A program made the translations under genes and the position numbers. Shown one piece after another: positions 24,730-38,045 of a stretch of 64,000 nt of DNA. Position 1 is the first letter of the stretch. Each line of letters opens with the position of its first letter. This DNA is from Atopsyche davidsoni (taxonomy: Eukaryota > Arthropoda > Insecta > Trichoptera > Hydrobiosidae). Under the pieces are notes generated by a model. It was not told where the DNA came from. It did no database searches and saw only the letters and a program-made list of their open reading frames with translations. The stretch is taken from positions 2,294,001 to 2,358,000 of the forward strand of contig JAILWY010000020.1 in the NCBI GenBank assembly GCA_022113835.1. Reading direction: 5' to 3'.

Positions 24730-24954
24730 CAGGATGATTCTAAGTTTGTTACAGACCTTTCGACCTGTAATTTAAGAGAAGTCACGGTCTTGCAAGGTTC
24801 TTTCTCTGCGATTGTGGCGGTGATCGTTGAAACTAAACACAAGAGCTTAATTGTCGTACCACAAATTATTCGGAATATGCTGATATCAATAACTTAAATA
24901 CTGTATACTGCAGTAAGAATACTGAAGGCTTATAACACGTTTGGAATCACTCGG
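24730..24954. mobile_element. 225-bp MITE with TIRs and TA duplication
   Basis: The left end CAGGATGATTCTAAGTTTGT and the reverse complement of the right end, CCGAGTGATTCCAAACGTGT, are inverted repeats matching over about two thirds of 28 positions. TA dinucleotides flank both ends (24728-24729 and 24955-24956), the target duplication of Tc1/mariner elements. No transposase is encoded. Related solo ends occur at 9811 and, reversed, at about 12770-12800. Confidence 0.7.
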
Positions 24955-24956
24955 TA

Positions 24957-27900
24957 TATTTGACTTGGTGCATTTTTGTATAGAAGTTCGATTATACGAA
25001 ATCATTTGTTAACGGCCAATTTGGACTATTCAGGTATTATTTATATTTTGAAAAATTTGATTTATAAATATTATTTTAAAAAATCAAATTCCCCATAAAC
25101 CAGGTATTTAAAATAAAAAATATTTAAATTGTTTTGGAGTACTATTTTAAAAATATATAATTTATTTCGATTTCTATTTATTTACAAATTTTATATAACA
25201 TTCAACTAAATTGATGCTGGAGAGAAGAATTGACTTAATTAACGCATGTTAATTAATAAATATAAAAAAATCATATCTTTATTGACATGCGTGTCATCTT
25301 TTTGAAAATCTATTAATATATATTAAAAGTTTAGATTTTTTCTCAATAAATAAACTTCACCTTGCTGCCAAATTACCTGAACAGCAATTAAGTCATTTCC
25401 TCTTTCCAGCGTTGATTTAAATTGCTTTTGTATCTTGCAAAAAAAAATTACAATCGTATTTTTAAATTGACGTGTACACACGTTGAATGATTTGATTTTT
25501 TAAATGGCTTTGAATCTAGAGTAATCAAAAGATGATAAATAAAAACTAATTTGCCTTATAATATATACCTGGATTGTCCAAACAACTTAGAAGTGGATAA
25601 TTTCGTATAATCAACGCTTCCAGGTGCGTGTTTTCGATTAGAACTTTGGTGTAAACCAATGACACTCGGCATATTTGATTCTGTATTGTATATGATTTTT
25701 AGATGTAATATAAATACTGACGTGTTATTCTTCCAACATTTGATTGTCAATATATAAATGTCAATGTAGATAATATGTGATACAGAATGACTACATTTAA
25801 GCAATGATAATAAATAAAAACGAAATCAAACGATGTATTATTGCATGATCCTGAACACGTGTTATAAAACGCATTATTTTCAGTGGCATGCGGTCCATAC
25901 AGCGTAATCAGCAAGAGGTAAGCAAAAATTCAATCCACAACTAACAGGTGGTTTAATTAAGTTTTGTATGTAATTTAATCTCGTTTCAGGAAGTTTCTCT
26001 CCATCGTCTTGCAGCGGATCTATCGAGGCTCAAATATCCGACGCCAGAATAACTGAAAGAAGCAACACGGTATATATAAAAGACAAAGTTTTAATTTGTA
26101 GCAGCTGTGCTTATTTTTATTAAATTTGATTCACAATTCACAATTTTCAAATACAAAAGATAGTATAGTCAGCGTTTTTAACAGAATTTTACAATAGTAT
26201 TTATATTTATTACAGTACTGAAAAATACCTCACCCGTTAAACCTAATTAAATCAATAGGCTAAGATAAAAATATTCTATGTGCCGGGTGGTTGGTACAAA
26301 AGTTCATCGATGCGCTCACGCAAATGCACGCAAGATATTGCGTGAATAAAATACACGGTATTAATAAAAGTATACTCTCTTTTTAAAGTTTAGACGATAA
26401 CCGTGACACGTGAGCGCACATCACATTAACACCAACTTGACTAAATAAAACATGTTCTTTACATTTGTGATCTGCAAAAATTAACTATTTAATAGTTCTT
26501 TGGTAGTTGAAATATTACTAAGTTATTGAACAAATCTAAATTTTTCGTTTTTCATTATAAACATCACTCGCGAAACTTTTGTAAATATATTATGGCACTT
26601 TTAAATATGATTATAGATACAATGGGAAGTACACGCTGCTTAAAACGAGACCGGCCGAAGGGTTCATAGAGGTGAATCGTCGTAGCGTGTACATTCCCTC
26701 AAAACGAAAACGGCAGATTATATGCATTTTAATAAGCTTCATTACGTAAAAATTAGTTGTCGTAACTGTAATGTAATCTCTTTGATAGTTATTGCAGGTC
26801 TTGATATTTAATCGTAGTAGCAAAATTAATCAGTCTTTAATATTTACGTTCACCTAGCAGCGGCAAGCTACGGTCTTACAGAGAATCCAGTTTCCTCCGA
26901 TGCATTCGGAATCACAGAACACGCGACATCAGCGAAATCATCTTCGAGAAAACTGGTATTTGAGATTGAGACGTCGAATATACAAAGTATCCATATTATC
27001 GTGAAAATTAACGTTTGAAGGCTGTAAGAAAAACTTTAAATTCTACACAATAATCTGCCGTTCGTAAAATTTATAAATAATTTTAGATATTTTATTTATT
27101 ACTCACATCCATTTTTTTTTTTAACAATTTTGTTTTTTTTTTTATTATTTATTTTTACAACTTGAGAATAAATGCTCTTCAAAGTATATATCAGAATACA
27201 TTCAAGATTCCCGTCAATATAAACTCAACGCTCTTAAAATTCACAAACGCAAATAAAATAATTTCATTCGTAGACTTAGAAGATCAGGTTAGGTCTACGG
27301 AGATTTAATTTGATTTATAATAATTATTATTATATTGAACAATTAAAAGCATTGATAGTGATATTCACAATTGTCACGTAAAACACTTTTCGAAAATCAG
27401 GATGGACAAGAAACCACGCAGTTGACTTGGGTTTCTCGGAAACCGGTTGCCTCGTTCCTCGATTGATTATTAATAAGAGGACACGACTTCTATCAGATCT
27501 GTAGATTAACCGATTCGGTTTGAATATTACTTTAAGGTAAAAGGATCCTCGTCTCTGAATTACAACAATGCGGCTATCTTTTTTAAGATATCGCCGACAA
27601 AGGCATAAAAGTTATCTATAAGTATAAAAAAAATATTATTTCTATCACAATTTCAGGTGGGAACTGATTTATTTTATAATTAATAAATTATCAAGAATAT
27701 TGACTTATATTAATGAAAATCATGTATAAAGTATTCCAATAAGCAAAAGTGTATATATATATATATATATATATACTTACAAATATTATATACCCAAACA
27801 TTATTAATATTTTGATCAAACGCTTACATATTAATTTTAATTTAAACTTGAATAAGTATTAAAACTGTAAAAATCGTGAAAAACTGTGCATTTTAAAAGA

Positions 27901-30900
27901 CGTAAAAAATAATTTAATAAGTCAACCAGAACTACAATAATTCTTCAATAATTATTGTGAGAACTTGTAAGTAACGTTCGTACCCACTGCCTGCGACAAT
28001 AACGTTTCACTTGTGTAGAAATATAAAATGCAACAATAACTTCATGCGAGGCATTGCTTGTTTGGAATTTGTGACCGTGTTTTCATTTTGAGATAATTTT
28101 TTTATGCAAATAACTAAAATAAGCTTGATTAGTGACTGCAAAAATAAAAGTGAATAAATAATAAATATGAAGAAATAATAAAAACAACGATAAGTGATAA
28201 TACATTAATTATTCAAAACAAAGTTTTTCTGCAGCAAATTAACCTAAAAAACAATTTACCGTCTTGCTAAACAAACGTTGTAACGTTCTAACAAAAATGT
28301 CACAGTGGATATCGAAGCGTTATGCGATTTATTGCAGTAACATTACAATAATTATATTATTCTTAATTGACATAAAATTTAGGCACTGCGATGGAAAAAA
28401 ATGTAACACGCTCAAGAATAATCCTTCGGTGCTGATTATTAAAAACCTACAATCATTAAACGGAAACAAATTTCGATGATTAACAATTCAAGAAGCCCAA
28501 AGTGAAACTTCGCACTGCGAGTAACAATTTCAACAGTTTCCGTTTAAAAATCACAGATACGAAGCAATCAGTAGCAAGCGATTTTTTTTAACGATAACGA
28601 AGAAATTATATAAGAGGTGCGTACATTGTTTTCTCGCTTCTATATTTCACAATCAACTTCAATTATTTGACGCACAATCTGACAAGCGCAACCCTTAACA
28701 AAGCGATCGATTGATAATTAAATATTGGTGTATCGTGAGAAATTATTTTTACATTATAAACTTGCTTTCTTATATGGACAATATTATTTGATAAATGTTC
28801 ATTTTGATTTGACGCACTCGCAAATAAATCGATAAACTCATCATCCTGTCGTGAAACTGAATTCTTCGCACAATACACCAAATATAATCGCACCAATCGA
28901 ATGAACAACACAATAAGGTTTACATTACAAAAATTTATTTAATTTTAGCACCAATTTTCTCTAACATACGAGAAATATACATTAATTACTCTATAATAGA
29001 CACATTCCAATAATGTGGGTATCCCCGTTGAAGTTACGGCGTTATTGCAAGAATCGGGCAAACCTTTTGATTGCTTCGGAGTTAGCACACATTTACTCAA
29101 CCTTATGAACAACGAAGAGTCTACTGCTCCGTCCCAGCTGCGACGATGACCGGTGAGTCCGTTTCGGCGATTCGATCTACACTAGCATAAGCCGGTAAAA
29201 ATTCGAAGATATTTTTATTTGGGGAAAGACTATCATTAAAAAAATATTACTGAACGCATATTTTAACGAGGTTTGATTTTTTTAAAGAATTATTTCAAAG
29301 GATCATTTAAAACGTGCGGTTACCTTCTTTTTATTTTGATTCAATCACAAATCCGTCCCGTTACAGTCACAGTGGCAAAATATTATCTTAAATAGCAACG
29401 GCGTGCGTTGATTCCTCGGACATACAAAAAACGTATTTTTAAAATGTTGTATACAAATTTTTCCAGTATAAATGCGATTTAATGCTTACGTGAACTGCGT
29501 GATTGTGTAACACAGAGATGCTTAAATTTCGACGCTGTATATCGCATATCATATATGCCAAGTCGAATAAATATATCAATCTTTCAAATACAGCTTGAAG
29601 TTGGCACTCGTAGACTTCCGAAAAAATCCGTGATGTGTATATTTAAGGATCTTGATCTATCGAGGAGACTGGAGTAGCTCGATGATGACTTTAGTATTTT
29701 CCGGCAAGGATTCTCGTCGTCTGAACATCTCTGTCGTAAGCCTCATACTCGTGCGCAATTATAAATTAATGCAATCCCGAAAGCTGGTGGTAAAAAATAT
29801 CTTAGTATAAACGTAAGCAATAATTATTGTTGCAAGATTTCATGGAAAACGATCAAAGTGAGTTGGAATTTAGAGAATTTTTTTTTATTTTTATAGCAAA
29901 ACTAACTTCTTTCCTTTCCTAATTGAATTTTTTTTCGGTTTACGTTAGTTTTATGTCAAAAATAAAATTTTTGTTCAAAGTATTAATTAATGCATCAATT
30001 CTGTATGAGCGGCGTCAAAGACAGGTTTATTTTATAATTATAGTTTAATCGGCTAAAAAGATATTTATTATAGAAATTTCGGAGTAGTGTTTAAATAAGA
30101 TATGCAATTTACAAGATGCCTTACGAGTTTATAAATCAATTGATAAACGAGTCTATAAGCTGTATTTCGTATTTCTTGCCGACTCTACGCTCGCTAACGG
30201 GTGCCCATCATACCGATGAACAAATAACGCCAATATGACTTTGAAATCTCTGAAGATGGCTTCGGTGGCGGGACCGAAGCACGGCATAGCGCCCAAGAAC
30301 ATAAAACTTCTAAATCGTTAGCGTCTAGCTGTTTGTAAAATGCAAATCTTTTCTATACACTACAACGGGTTGAATATTTCCGACTGAATGATCTGATGAA
30401 GGTTGAGCAAAAGTCACTATAAATAACATGACAAAATTTGTAATACTCAATTTCTTATTTCGTATAATGCTGCCCGCGTTTGGCAATCGCTTATCTTAAA
30501 TATTATATATTCCATGGGTATAGGGAAAATTTAAATAACGTTAAACATCGAACTTCAAAATATCAATACAGACAGAGGAATATCTAGAAAACGGAGGGTA
30601 AAAAATTTAGGGGATAGAATCACCGTTACACGACAACACTAAGAGAGTACAAATTCAGATTGACACATTACACACTCCGACATCAAAATTAACACGCCGA
30701 TATATCGGAAAAGCACGCATCTCCGATCGATTCAAAATCAGCACGAGACGTTGACTGATCCGAAGAGATTCTGTTCGATTCTGAATTTTCCAGATTCCAG
30801 AAAACATTTTCCCAGATTATGTCAATAACTTAACCCTTTAAGGGTGGGGTTTTAAGACTGGCAAGGGTTGTGGTGAATTTTTTTGAAGATACATGCAATG

Positions 30901-32029
30901 TGTCAATTTTTTTAAGGCAATAGAATAGCGTATTAGCGGAAACGTTAAATTCAATAATAGATTACGAGCAATTGCAATTACGAATAGTTTAAGGCATGAG
31001 CCTCGATCAAGGCAATTCTGCCGTTTTTAATCATAACAGATAGGCACAAAGATTTATTTCATTATTATTATTTTATATTTATAGAAATATACAAATTTTA
31101 AACTTTAGTAAACACAAATCTTCAAATCGCTCTCCCATACAAATATACATCTGTTTAACAAGATTGTAGATTCACACGTGAAACGTTGGATTCGAATCCA
31201 CATCTTCTGGGTAGCGTGGCCCGATGCCGTAAACCCTTCAACCATCGTGCTTTTGTGGCAGGAAATTGAAATACTTATTGAATAAGTAGGCACATTGGTT
31301 TCACGCTTGCGGATAACGGTTCAAATTCTCGCTTTGTTACAGAACCAATGAGTTTGAAGGATTCCCAGGCTCGCCTCGAATTGAGGATTAATTCGGAAAA
31401 AAGCAAATAAACTATGATAGGCTTCAGAAACTTATGTTTTTGTTGAAACTCACTCTATAGCACAATTGATTTTACGAGTATATATATATTTGTATGCAAA
31501 GCGATTACGGCTATTCAACGACACGTGTTTCAAAGGCTGATTACATTAGTGAGCTTTGAGTTGGAATACACGTGGACAAAAATTTTTTAGAATATTAGAA
31601 ATTTTCAATTATCCAACAGTGATGTGCATCGGATAAGCAATTTTATTCAATGACTATAGAAACGAAAGTACTTGGTAGAATTTAATTAATTTTTTTATTT
31701 AAAATAAAGATTTTTATTTTGCTTTATATGACCGGTTTCGCCAACGTCCTATGTTGACATTTTTTGAGTAAAACTTTTACTAAATGGAAACGGGATGCTT
31801 TATTGCTTGGGCGGACCACGCGGAGAAATATTTTTTGAATGTATACAATATGGCTCATCGTATATTCGGATATATTATTTTTAAACACTGAAGAATGGAT
31901 TCGTCTAAAAATACTCCAAACATAAACAAACACTCCAAGATTCTGAATTAACCTTGTAAAAAAAATATCAACATTTTTTTATCGTATTTGTTTTTTTTTT
32001 CATCAATGCTACGCTTACAAATTAGTTTG
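24957..32029. other. AT-rich intergenic stretch, no confident gene
   Basis: Seven kilobases with no recognisable coding gene. Noted inside are two short exon-like blocks at 25884-25917 and from 25990, a TA run at 27752-27775, and a SINE-like fragment at 31165-31255. Open frames are all under about 85 codons and AT-driven. Confidence 0.5.
31165..31255 (-). repeat. tRNA-like SINE fragment
   Basis: The minus strand reads TGGTTGAAGGG (A-box-like), and 40 nt later GTGGATTCGAATCCAAC, a B box in T-arm context with imperfect stem pairing. Spacing between the boxes is as in the tRNA-like sequence at 10726-10798, so this is probably another degraded SINE head. Confidence 0.45.
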
Positions 32030-32035
32030 TTTATT
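32030..32035 (-). terminator. candidate poly(A) signal of LRSAM1
   Basis: TTTATT on the plus strand is AATAAA on the minus strand, about 390 nt beyond the LRSAM1 stop codon at 32422. This is the first clear candidate downstream of the gene. Confidence 0.35.
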
Positions 32036-32421
32036 TTTTTTTTTTACATAGAAGGCAATCACATTTGTATTAAAATGACGTATTCAAAGGTTAAGAAACT
32101 GTACTAGATATCAATTATTTTTTTACACGTAAATCTTGGAGGGAAATATTTTTAGTTATAGTAAAACCACGCCTCATTTACAAGAAAACTTTTTAAATTA
32201 TGCTAACGCACAAACGGGAAATTTAAAAAGTCATTTTTCATTACCGATAGTCCAGAGATTAGCCGAGGTCTTTTGTGTCGATTATTCATCACAAAATTCA
32301 ATATATCATTAGTTAAAAACACACGTTGCAAAAGTACCTTAAAAGACACGTCAAAAATTGTGCAAATAAAAGTATACAAGTGAAAATTTAAGGCAAACTC
32401 CATTCGAAACGTAATCTTGGG

Positions 32422-34548
32422 CTAAGATTGTATGACCCTTATCTTGCGCTCAATTTCCCCGCGACACATCGGACACAGCTGCTCTACGGCGTCCGAGCAC
32501 TTCACGCAGCAACAGAGATGGCCGCACGGAATGAACACAACGGCGCACACGTTCTCCATGCAGACGACACACTCTGTCGTATTGGTCTCCGTATTCTGCC
32601 GAGCCAGAGATGTTTCTGCAACGTCCGTATCAATCTCTTCCAATTCTACGACTTCGCTCTTATCAGGAGCCGATGGTGTCGTTTGTCCGTTCTTTGTTTC
32701 GTAGTCGCCGAGTTTCAGGTTGTACACCTCGTTTTCTTGCAAATAATATCTCACGGCTCTCAAGATTCCGGAACGATCCACGGTCAACCTCACGCCTTGC
32801 TCTTGAAGCATAGCATCGGTGAGAGAGGCCAGTTCGTGCTTGGAAGTCACCCATTGTACTAAGAATGGCAAGCAATGAATGACACCTTCCTGCAGTAAAT
32901 AGTTTGCAAAGATCGGATCCAGTTGCTTCTGCGAAGATACAATGACGTCCGGAACGCTATCGAGCAGCTGCTGATAACGGATGAGCCAAAAGTCTGATGA
33001 GGTTTTTTCCAGCTCCATAGCTTGCAGAGTATCAACTAACTGGGACCTTCGCAGCCCTTGTTGCTCCAATAAATCCACTAATAAGAACGATAGCTTGATT
33101 CTCTGGTCGGCTAAACTTCCCATGTTATCATCGATTTCTAGCTTCCGCCTCTCGAGTTCGATAATGGACAACTTGGCGAGATGAGCCTCCACAAGAGCGA
33201 TTTCTTGAACCAGCCCCCAGCTTCTTGCATCGCATTTTTCTAAAAGTGCGCCGACTGCCGCCTTCTGCACATCCTCATCCCTAATTAATCTTTCTACTAG
33301 TACTGTCTGCACTTCGTCTCTAGTTTTGAGCATACTGCCAAGCTGCTCGTTGGACGTGAGCTCTTGAATCAAGAACGACTGCTTCACCTCGCTCTGCGAG
33401 TCGCCGTAGCTCTTCAAAGACTTTTCATACTGGCACTCTTCTTCTAGCAGGCTTTGCATTGCTTTCAAGGTATCCATCTTTTTGAGAACGGTATAATTCT
33501 CTCTGCACATCTCGAGTAAGCGGTCGTGTTCCTTTTCATCATGCTCCAAATACTGCTGAATCCGGTGAGGGTTCATTACATTCAACTCCAGCAGCTGAAG
33601 TACGACCTTTGTTGTTGATTCTTCTTCGTCCTGAATTTGTCTGATGAGCCGAGTTCTCTCGTGGTCCCTCACTTGCTGGATCTTATTGAGCTCGGAGTCG
33701 ATCTTTATCTGCTCTTGAGTATACTCTAAAAGAAACCTTTCTTTTTGCTTCTTGGACGCTGCATACATCTCATTTTCTAGCCGTTGTGACTCTTCATCCT
33801 GCGCCTCCCAGTTGGAAAACTGCCCTTTCTTATCGTACTCTGCAGGACTGAGGGTCGTATAAGGTGTGCGTTCTCCGGGGGAACCGTTATCTAAGACATC
33901 GGCTGGAGGCACGTATCGAATATCACACTGTTGACAGAGGTATTTCATGATTTCTGATGTTCCTGCACTCGCAATGTGACTCGGAGGGCTCGTGAAGCGA
34001 TCACTATCCAGATCGATTTTGTCTAAGTTCACAGCATTGCACAACTCATTACAAATGACGTTTAAATGCTCGTTGCCATTGATTGCCAGTTTTCTCAATC
34101 GTTTCAACTTTCCCAAGGTGGCCGGTAAATATTTTAAATTATTATTTGAGACATCCAGTATTTGCAGGGCGAGAAGATCTCCAATGTACTCGGGCAGTTG
34201 CTTGATTTGGTTGTGGCTGAGATACAGCTCTTTTAGATTTACTAAGAATCGAATATCATTGCTAATTTTGTGAAAGCGGTTATGATTTATATTGAGCACC
34301 TTGAGAAGACAGAGGTCGCCCAGGCTACCGCCGTCTTCCAGGGTTGTCAGTAAGTTTTCTTCTAGATTGAGCAGCTCTTTGCGGAACACTTTGCACAGGG
34401 AGAATATCCCGCTGGGCACGTTTTTAAGCGAGCATTGGGAGAGGTCGAAGATCGGATCCGGGGACTCTCTGGCCAGGTACAGTTTCCTCTCGAGCTTGGC
34501 TTTGTTATCGTCAGAATGTCCGCCGTTTCTGCGGCCGAAGATTGACAT
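32422..34548 (-). CDS. LRSAM1: E3 ubiquitin ligase LRSAM1 (LRR, coiled coil, SAM, RING), intronless
   Basis: A 708-residue uninterrupted frame with the full LRSAM1 layout; the human protein has 723. Leucine-rich repeats lie at about residues 45-180 (for example LKELYLSHNQIKQLP), a long Gln/Glu-rich coiled coil at about 240-530, a SAM-like helical region at about 545-600, a PSAP motif at 625-628 (TTPSAPDK), and a C-terminal C3HC4 RING at about 660-695 (ECVVC, CGH, CPMC). Known family role: PSAP/PTAP binds the ESCRT-I subunit TSG101, which the RING ubiquitinates; the human protein also marks intracellular bacteria. Human LRSAM1 has two such motifs, this one a single. Start: the ATG at 34548 sits in a good context (ACCATGT) and MSIFGRRNG aligns with the human N-terminus. 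An in-frame ATG at 34581 directly follows a TAA and would add 11 residues. Confidence 0.93.
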   Translation of the reverse strand: MSIFGRRNGGHSDDNKAKLERKLYLARESPDPIFDLSQCSLKNVPSGIFSLCKVFRKELLNLEENLLTTLEDGGSLGDLCLLKVLNINHNRFHKISNDIRFLVNLKELYLSHNQIKQLPEYIGDLLALQILDVSNNNLKYLPATLGKLKRLRKLAINGNEHLNVICNELCNAVNLDKIDLDSDRFTSPPSHIASAGTSEIMKYLCQQCDIRYVPPADVLDNGSPGERTPYTTLSPAEYDKKGQFSNWEAQDEESQRLENEMYAASKKQKERFLLEYTQEQIKIDSELNKIQQVRDHERTRLIRQIQDEEESTTKVVLQLLELNVMNPHRIQQYLEHDEKEHDRLLEMCRENYTVLKKMDTLKAMQSLLEEECQYEKSLKSYGDSQSEVKQSFLIQELTSNEQLGSMLKTRDEVQTVLVERLIRDEDVQKAAVGALLEKCDARSWGLVQEIALVEAHLAKLSIIELERRKLEIDDNMGSLADQRIKLSFLLVDLLEQQGLRRSQLVDTLQAMELEKTSSDFWLIRYQQLLDSVPDVIVSSQKQLDPIFANYLLQEGVIHCLPFLVQWVTSKHELASLTDAMLQEQGVRLTVDRSGILRAVRYYLQENEVYNLKLGDYETKNGQTTPSAPDKSEVVELEEIDTDVAETSLARQNTETNTTECVVCMENVCAVVFIPCGHLCCCVKCSDAVEQLCPMCRGEIERKIRVIQS

Positions 34549-37460
34549 GGTGTTAAAACCGCCCGGCACGGAGCAACCCATTTACTGCGCGTTTAGCTCC
34601 AACGAACGATCGGTAAATTTTTGTCTAATTCTATACGAATTCTGTACAAAACATGCGTGTTTTTTATGAAACCGTCCCGCACGCGAGAATGTTCAAAACA
34701 CACATCACATCGTCAAATTAACATTTTCTTCTGCTTTATCTCGCCACTTATCAGTAAAGAATGAGAAAACCGTATCATTACAACAATGATCTGTCAAGTG
34801 TCAAAATATGTGCCATAGACAACATAAAACTATTTGAATATTTTATGGCAGCTGAATAAGCACCAAAGACAGACAGTTAAAAAAAATATTTATATATTTT
34901 ATTATATAACTTTTTAATTCAATGCATTAAATTAATTTTAAAATTTACAACTAGTCTTCATTTTCTTTTATTAATAAATCTCCCTAAAATTCTATTATCC
35001 GATAGGTCAAAAAAATTCACGGGAAATTATCCGACCAATCAGATCAGAGCAGGGCAACACCTCACTTTTATTATTTTACCAGTGCTTTAATTTTTAGATT
35101 TATAAAAACTGTAAAAAAAAATTTTATTTAATTTATTAAAATAAAAAAAATTCCAATGCAACAAATGTGCATCAATTTAAATAAAAAAAACGTGTAATTA
35201 TTAAAGTTCACCAATATTACTTACCCAATAACTATATCCTATTATATTATAGCCATTGTTTGCAAGACTAATCAATAATTTTTTTAAAAAACTTTTCTAT
35301 TATTGTATGTTAGTATTGTTGTAGTTTTAACATATGAAAAATTACTCACCAATCCATTCTTAACGTTTATCTCACCCAAAGCATGGGAGTCCTTCATTGC
35401 ACCATCTTATCATCTCATCTTCGGACTACCTACTTTATCAAACAACTCTTGATCGTCTTCAATTCCAATGACCCATATAAGCACCAGCCTGGTGAGTTTT
35501 CTGTTCTTTAAGAGATTCAGTTGGACTTGAATCGTAATGACAAACCATAGCAGCGCTTGTCAGCCAATAATATTATTTTTTACCTTTTCTACAGTTTTGT
35601 ATTCAATACTTCCTTTTGCTGACGCAAATAAAACTCTCAGTGTCGTGTAATAGTGTTTTTATTCATAATTAAATCATTACAAAATAAAAACAATCGGTAA
35701 ATAAAAAAAAACACATCTGCGTCAATATAAACATGTGTTATAAGTATGTTAAAAATAAAACTTGTACATAGGACTATGGCAAATCAGCTAAGCAAAATAT
35801 TACATTGACATACCGAGTCAATAAAACTGCGTCCCAAAATCAACCCTTATTTTATTTAATTTAATATTTCATCTATACAAAATTAAAATAAAACATGTCG
35901 TTGTAAGAAAGATAAAAATAAACAAGAGTTTAATTTAATTTGTATTGATACCTTTATTACTCACTCTGATGGCCCAAAAAAAGTTGATTTTGAATCGAAG
36001 CTTCATTCACTGTAGACAGAAGACCAGAGCAGTAAAAAATAAATGACTTTCGAGGTAAACGTAATCCCACGAATAAACATCCTACACAAATACTTCGGCA
36101 AATTGTCAAAGTTTCCATTGTATATGGACACGTATAAAAGCGACTTTAACATATGAGATAAAAAAATATTTTAAACCATACGTTAAATCGGCAATTCTTG
36201 AATATAATCAACTCTGGCTTCAACGATTGGAGGTGTTGCTATTAGTCAATACGTTTAAATAATATTTATATACTCTCTATGTCTAATATATTAAAAGAAA
36301 TATACAGATGAGAAATACAACAAAAAAAAATTTCTCACTGGACCATGTTTTAGTAATAAAATATAATACAAAATATTTTAATGAATAAAAGATAAATATT
36401 GATAATTCTATGTGTTTGTTTTATTTTGTCATGTCAGGTTGGACAATGGCCGGGACTCGCGTTGATGAGCAGAATCCGTCCAAAGAATATGTTTCAAGGC
36501 CACAGTGACCAGTGATGGGAAGAGAATTATTTATTTTCATGTTTGATTAAAAAAAAAATTAAAATTGGTAGATTTTCGGATGGAATGATACATTTTATAA
36601 AACTGATAAATCAACAAATAATAATCGTTGTAAAAAAATTTACAATCGAGCAAAACATTAAATATTAAAAACACTATAGCATAATTACTTTTAATATAAA
36701 TAAATATATGCTGGATATTAAAGCCTTTAAGGGAGAATCGAGTTTTAATCAGAACTACAACACTCGTTTGATCAAAGATTTGATAATATCGGCAAATATT
36801 AGTAATTAAATATATTAAGTTTAAATGTCATGTTTTATTTTAAATATTTTCCCAAATCTCCGATCAAAACATAACTAGTGTAGAATTAAATTTGCGGCCG
36901 GACAACGTATCGACGAGACGTTGATAGTTTTAAATATTTAGAGAGCGAAAATAAACTATTTAATATATTATTAAATGTTTAGATAAATAATTTTTAACAA
37001 AGATATTTGACAAAGCGCACGCCAAGTCCGATACTACTATACGTCACATTTTCTCTTAAATATTTAAGAAAAATAAATTGGTATCAACGTATGACTGGCG
37101 TGTAACAAAATGCAACGTTTTATACGGGAGTATACGTTTAAATTAATATCATTAAGGTTTAAAAAAAAAAATTATGCATGAATTTTATAAAAATGCAACA
37201 TATTGTACTGATGGGTATAAAATTAACCAATTCGTAACCTAAAAATATAAATATTTTCTATTTAATGGAGAGCAGCATATTGTCGATTTGTTAAATCATA
37301 TATTTATCCAAATATAACTATACAAACTAAAATATAATAAAAGAAATGTTGGATATTATCACTTGCGTTAAATTGACACGCAATCAAGTAATAATATACA
37401 TTTTGCACAATTTCTAATGGCAACAACTCGTCAAGTCAAAAACATATTAAAATTATTATA

Positions 37461-37528
37461 AAAAAAAAGAAGTATTAAATATAAAAAAAAAGAAGTATTA
37501 AATATAAAAAAAAAGAAGTATTAAATAT
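37461..37528. repeat. three tandem copies of a 22-23-bp A-rich unit
   Basis: The unit is eight or nine A residues followed by GAAGTATTAAATAT, present three times with only A-run length differing. This is a simple minisatellite. Confidence 0.9.
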
Positions 37529-38000
37529 AAATCAAAAGAAAAAAGATACGTCGCACGAGCAAAACTCATTAAATACATTTAAGTACTTTCACGAAACATT
37601 TTAATTTTAGGGTTTTATTCGGATTCTAGTTTTCACGCTAATACATGAGAAATTTTTAATAAATAACGTTATTTAACAAACAAGAATTTTGCCAACCAAG
37701 TTTACTCAATGAGTTTTACGTCAACTGCGACGAGACGAACAGTCCAGAATAAATATCAAACCAATAGCAATTATTACGTGAACAATAAGTTTAACACTAC
37801 ATATTGAAAAAAATAGAAGTTTCCTCTCTCTTACACGCCGCCCATCTTGCACGTTTTTTTAATCTACTTCTGTAACAAGCGGTGTGCGCACAATTCCTAA
37901 ATATCTAAAACTTCAATTGTTAACGTTCCTAGTTTTTTTTTTTTTTTACACTCATATTATCTTATAAAGCTATCTCGATACTTGAGTCGGCGAGGAGAGC

Positions 38001-38045
38001 GGTGCGGTCCGGACTCTCGGTGCAGTCCGCACTCTCGGTGCAGCG
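38001..38045. repeat. 18-bp GC-rich tandem repeat, 2.5 units
   Basis: GGTGCGGTCCGGACTCTC (38001-38018) is followed by GGTGCAGTCCGCACTCTC (38019-38036) and the partial unit GGTGCAGCG. It is a GC-rich island in very AT-rich sequence. Confidence 0.85.

Noticed and set aside
29130..29165. ATGACCG|GTGAGT as a first exon on the plus strand
   Set aside because: A good donor after an ATG, but no downstream plus-strand coding exon can be found to join it to.
34549..34581. N-terminal MGC of LRSAM1 as an acylation signal
   Set aside because: Proline at position 6 disfavours myristoylation, the upstream ATG directly follows a stop codon in weak context, and the downstream ATG aligns with the human start.
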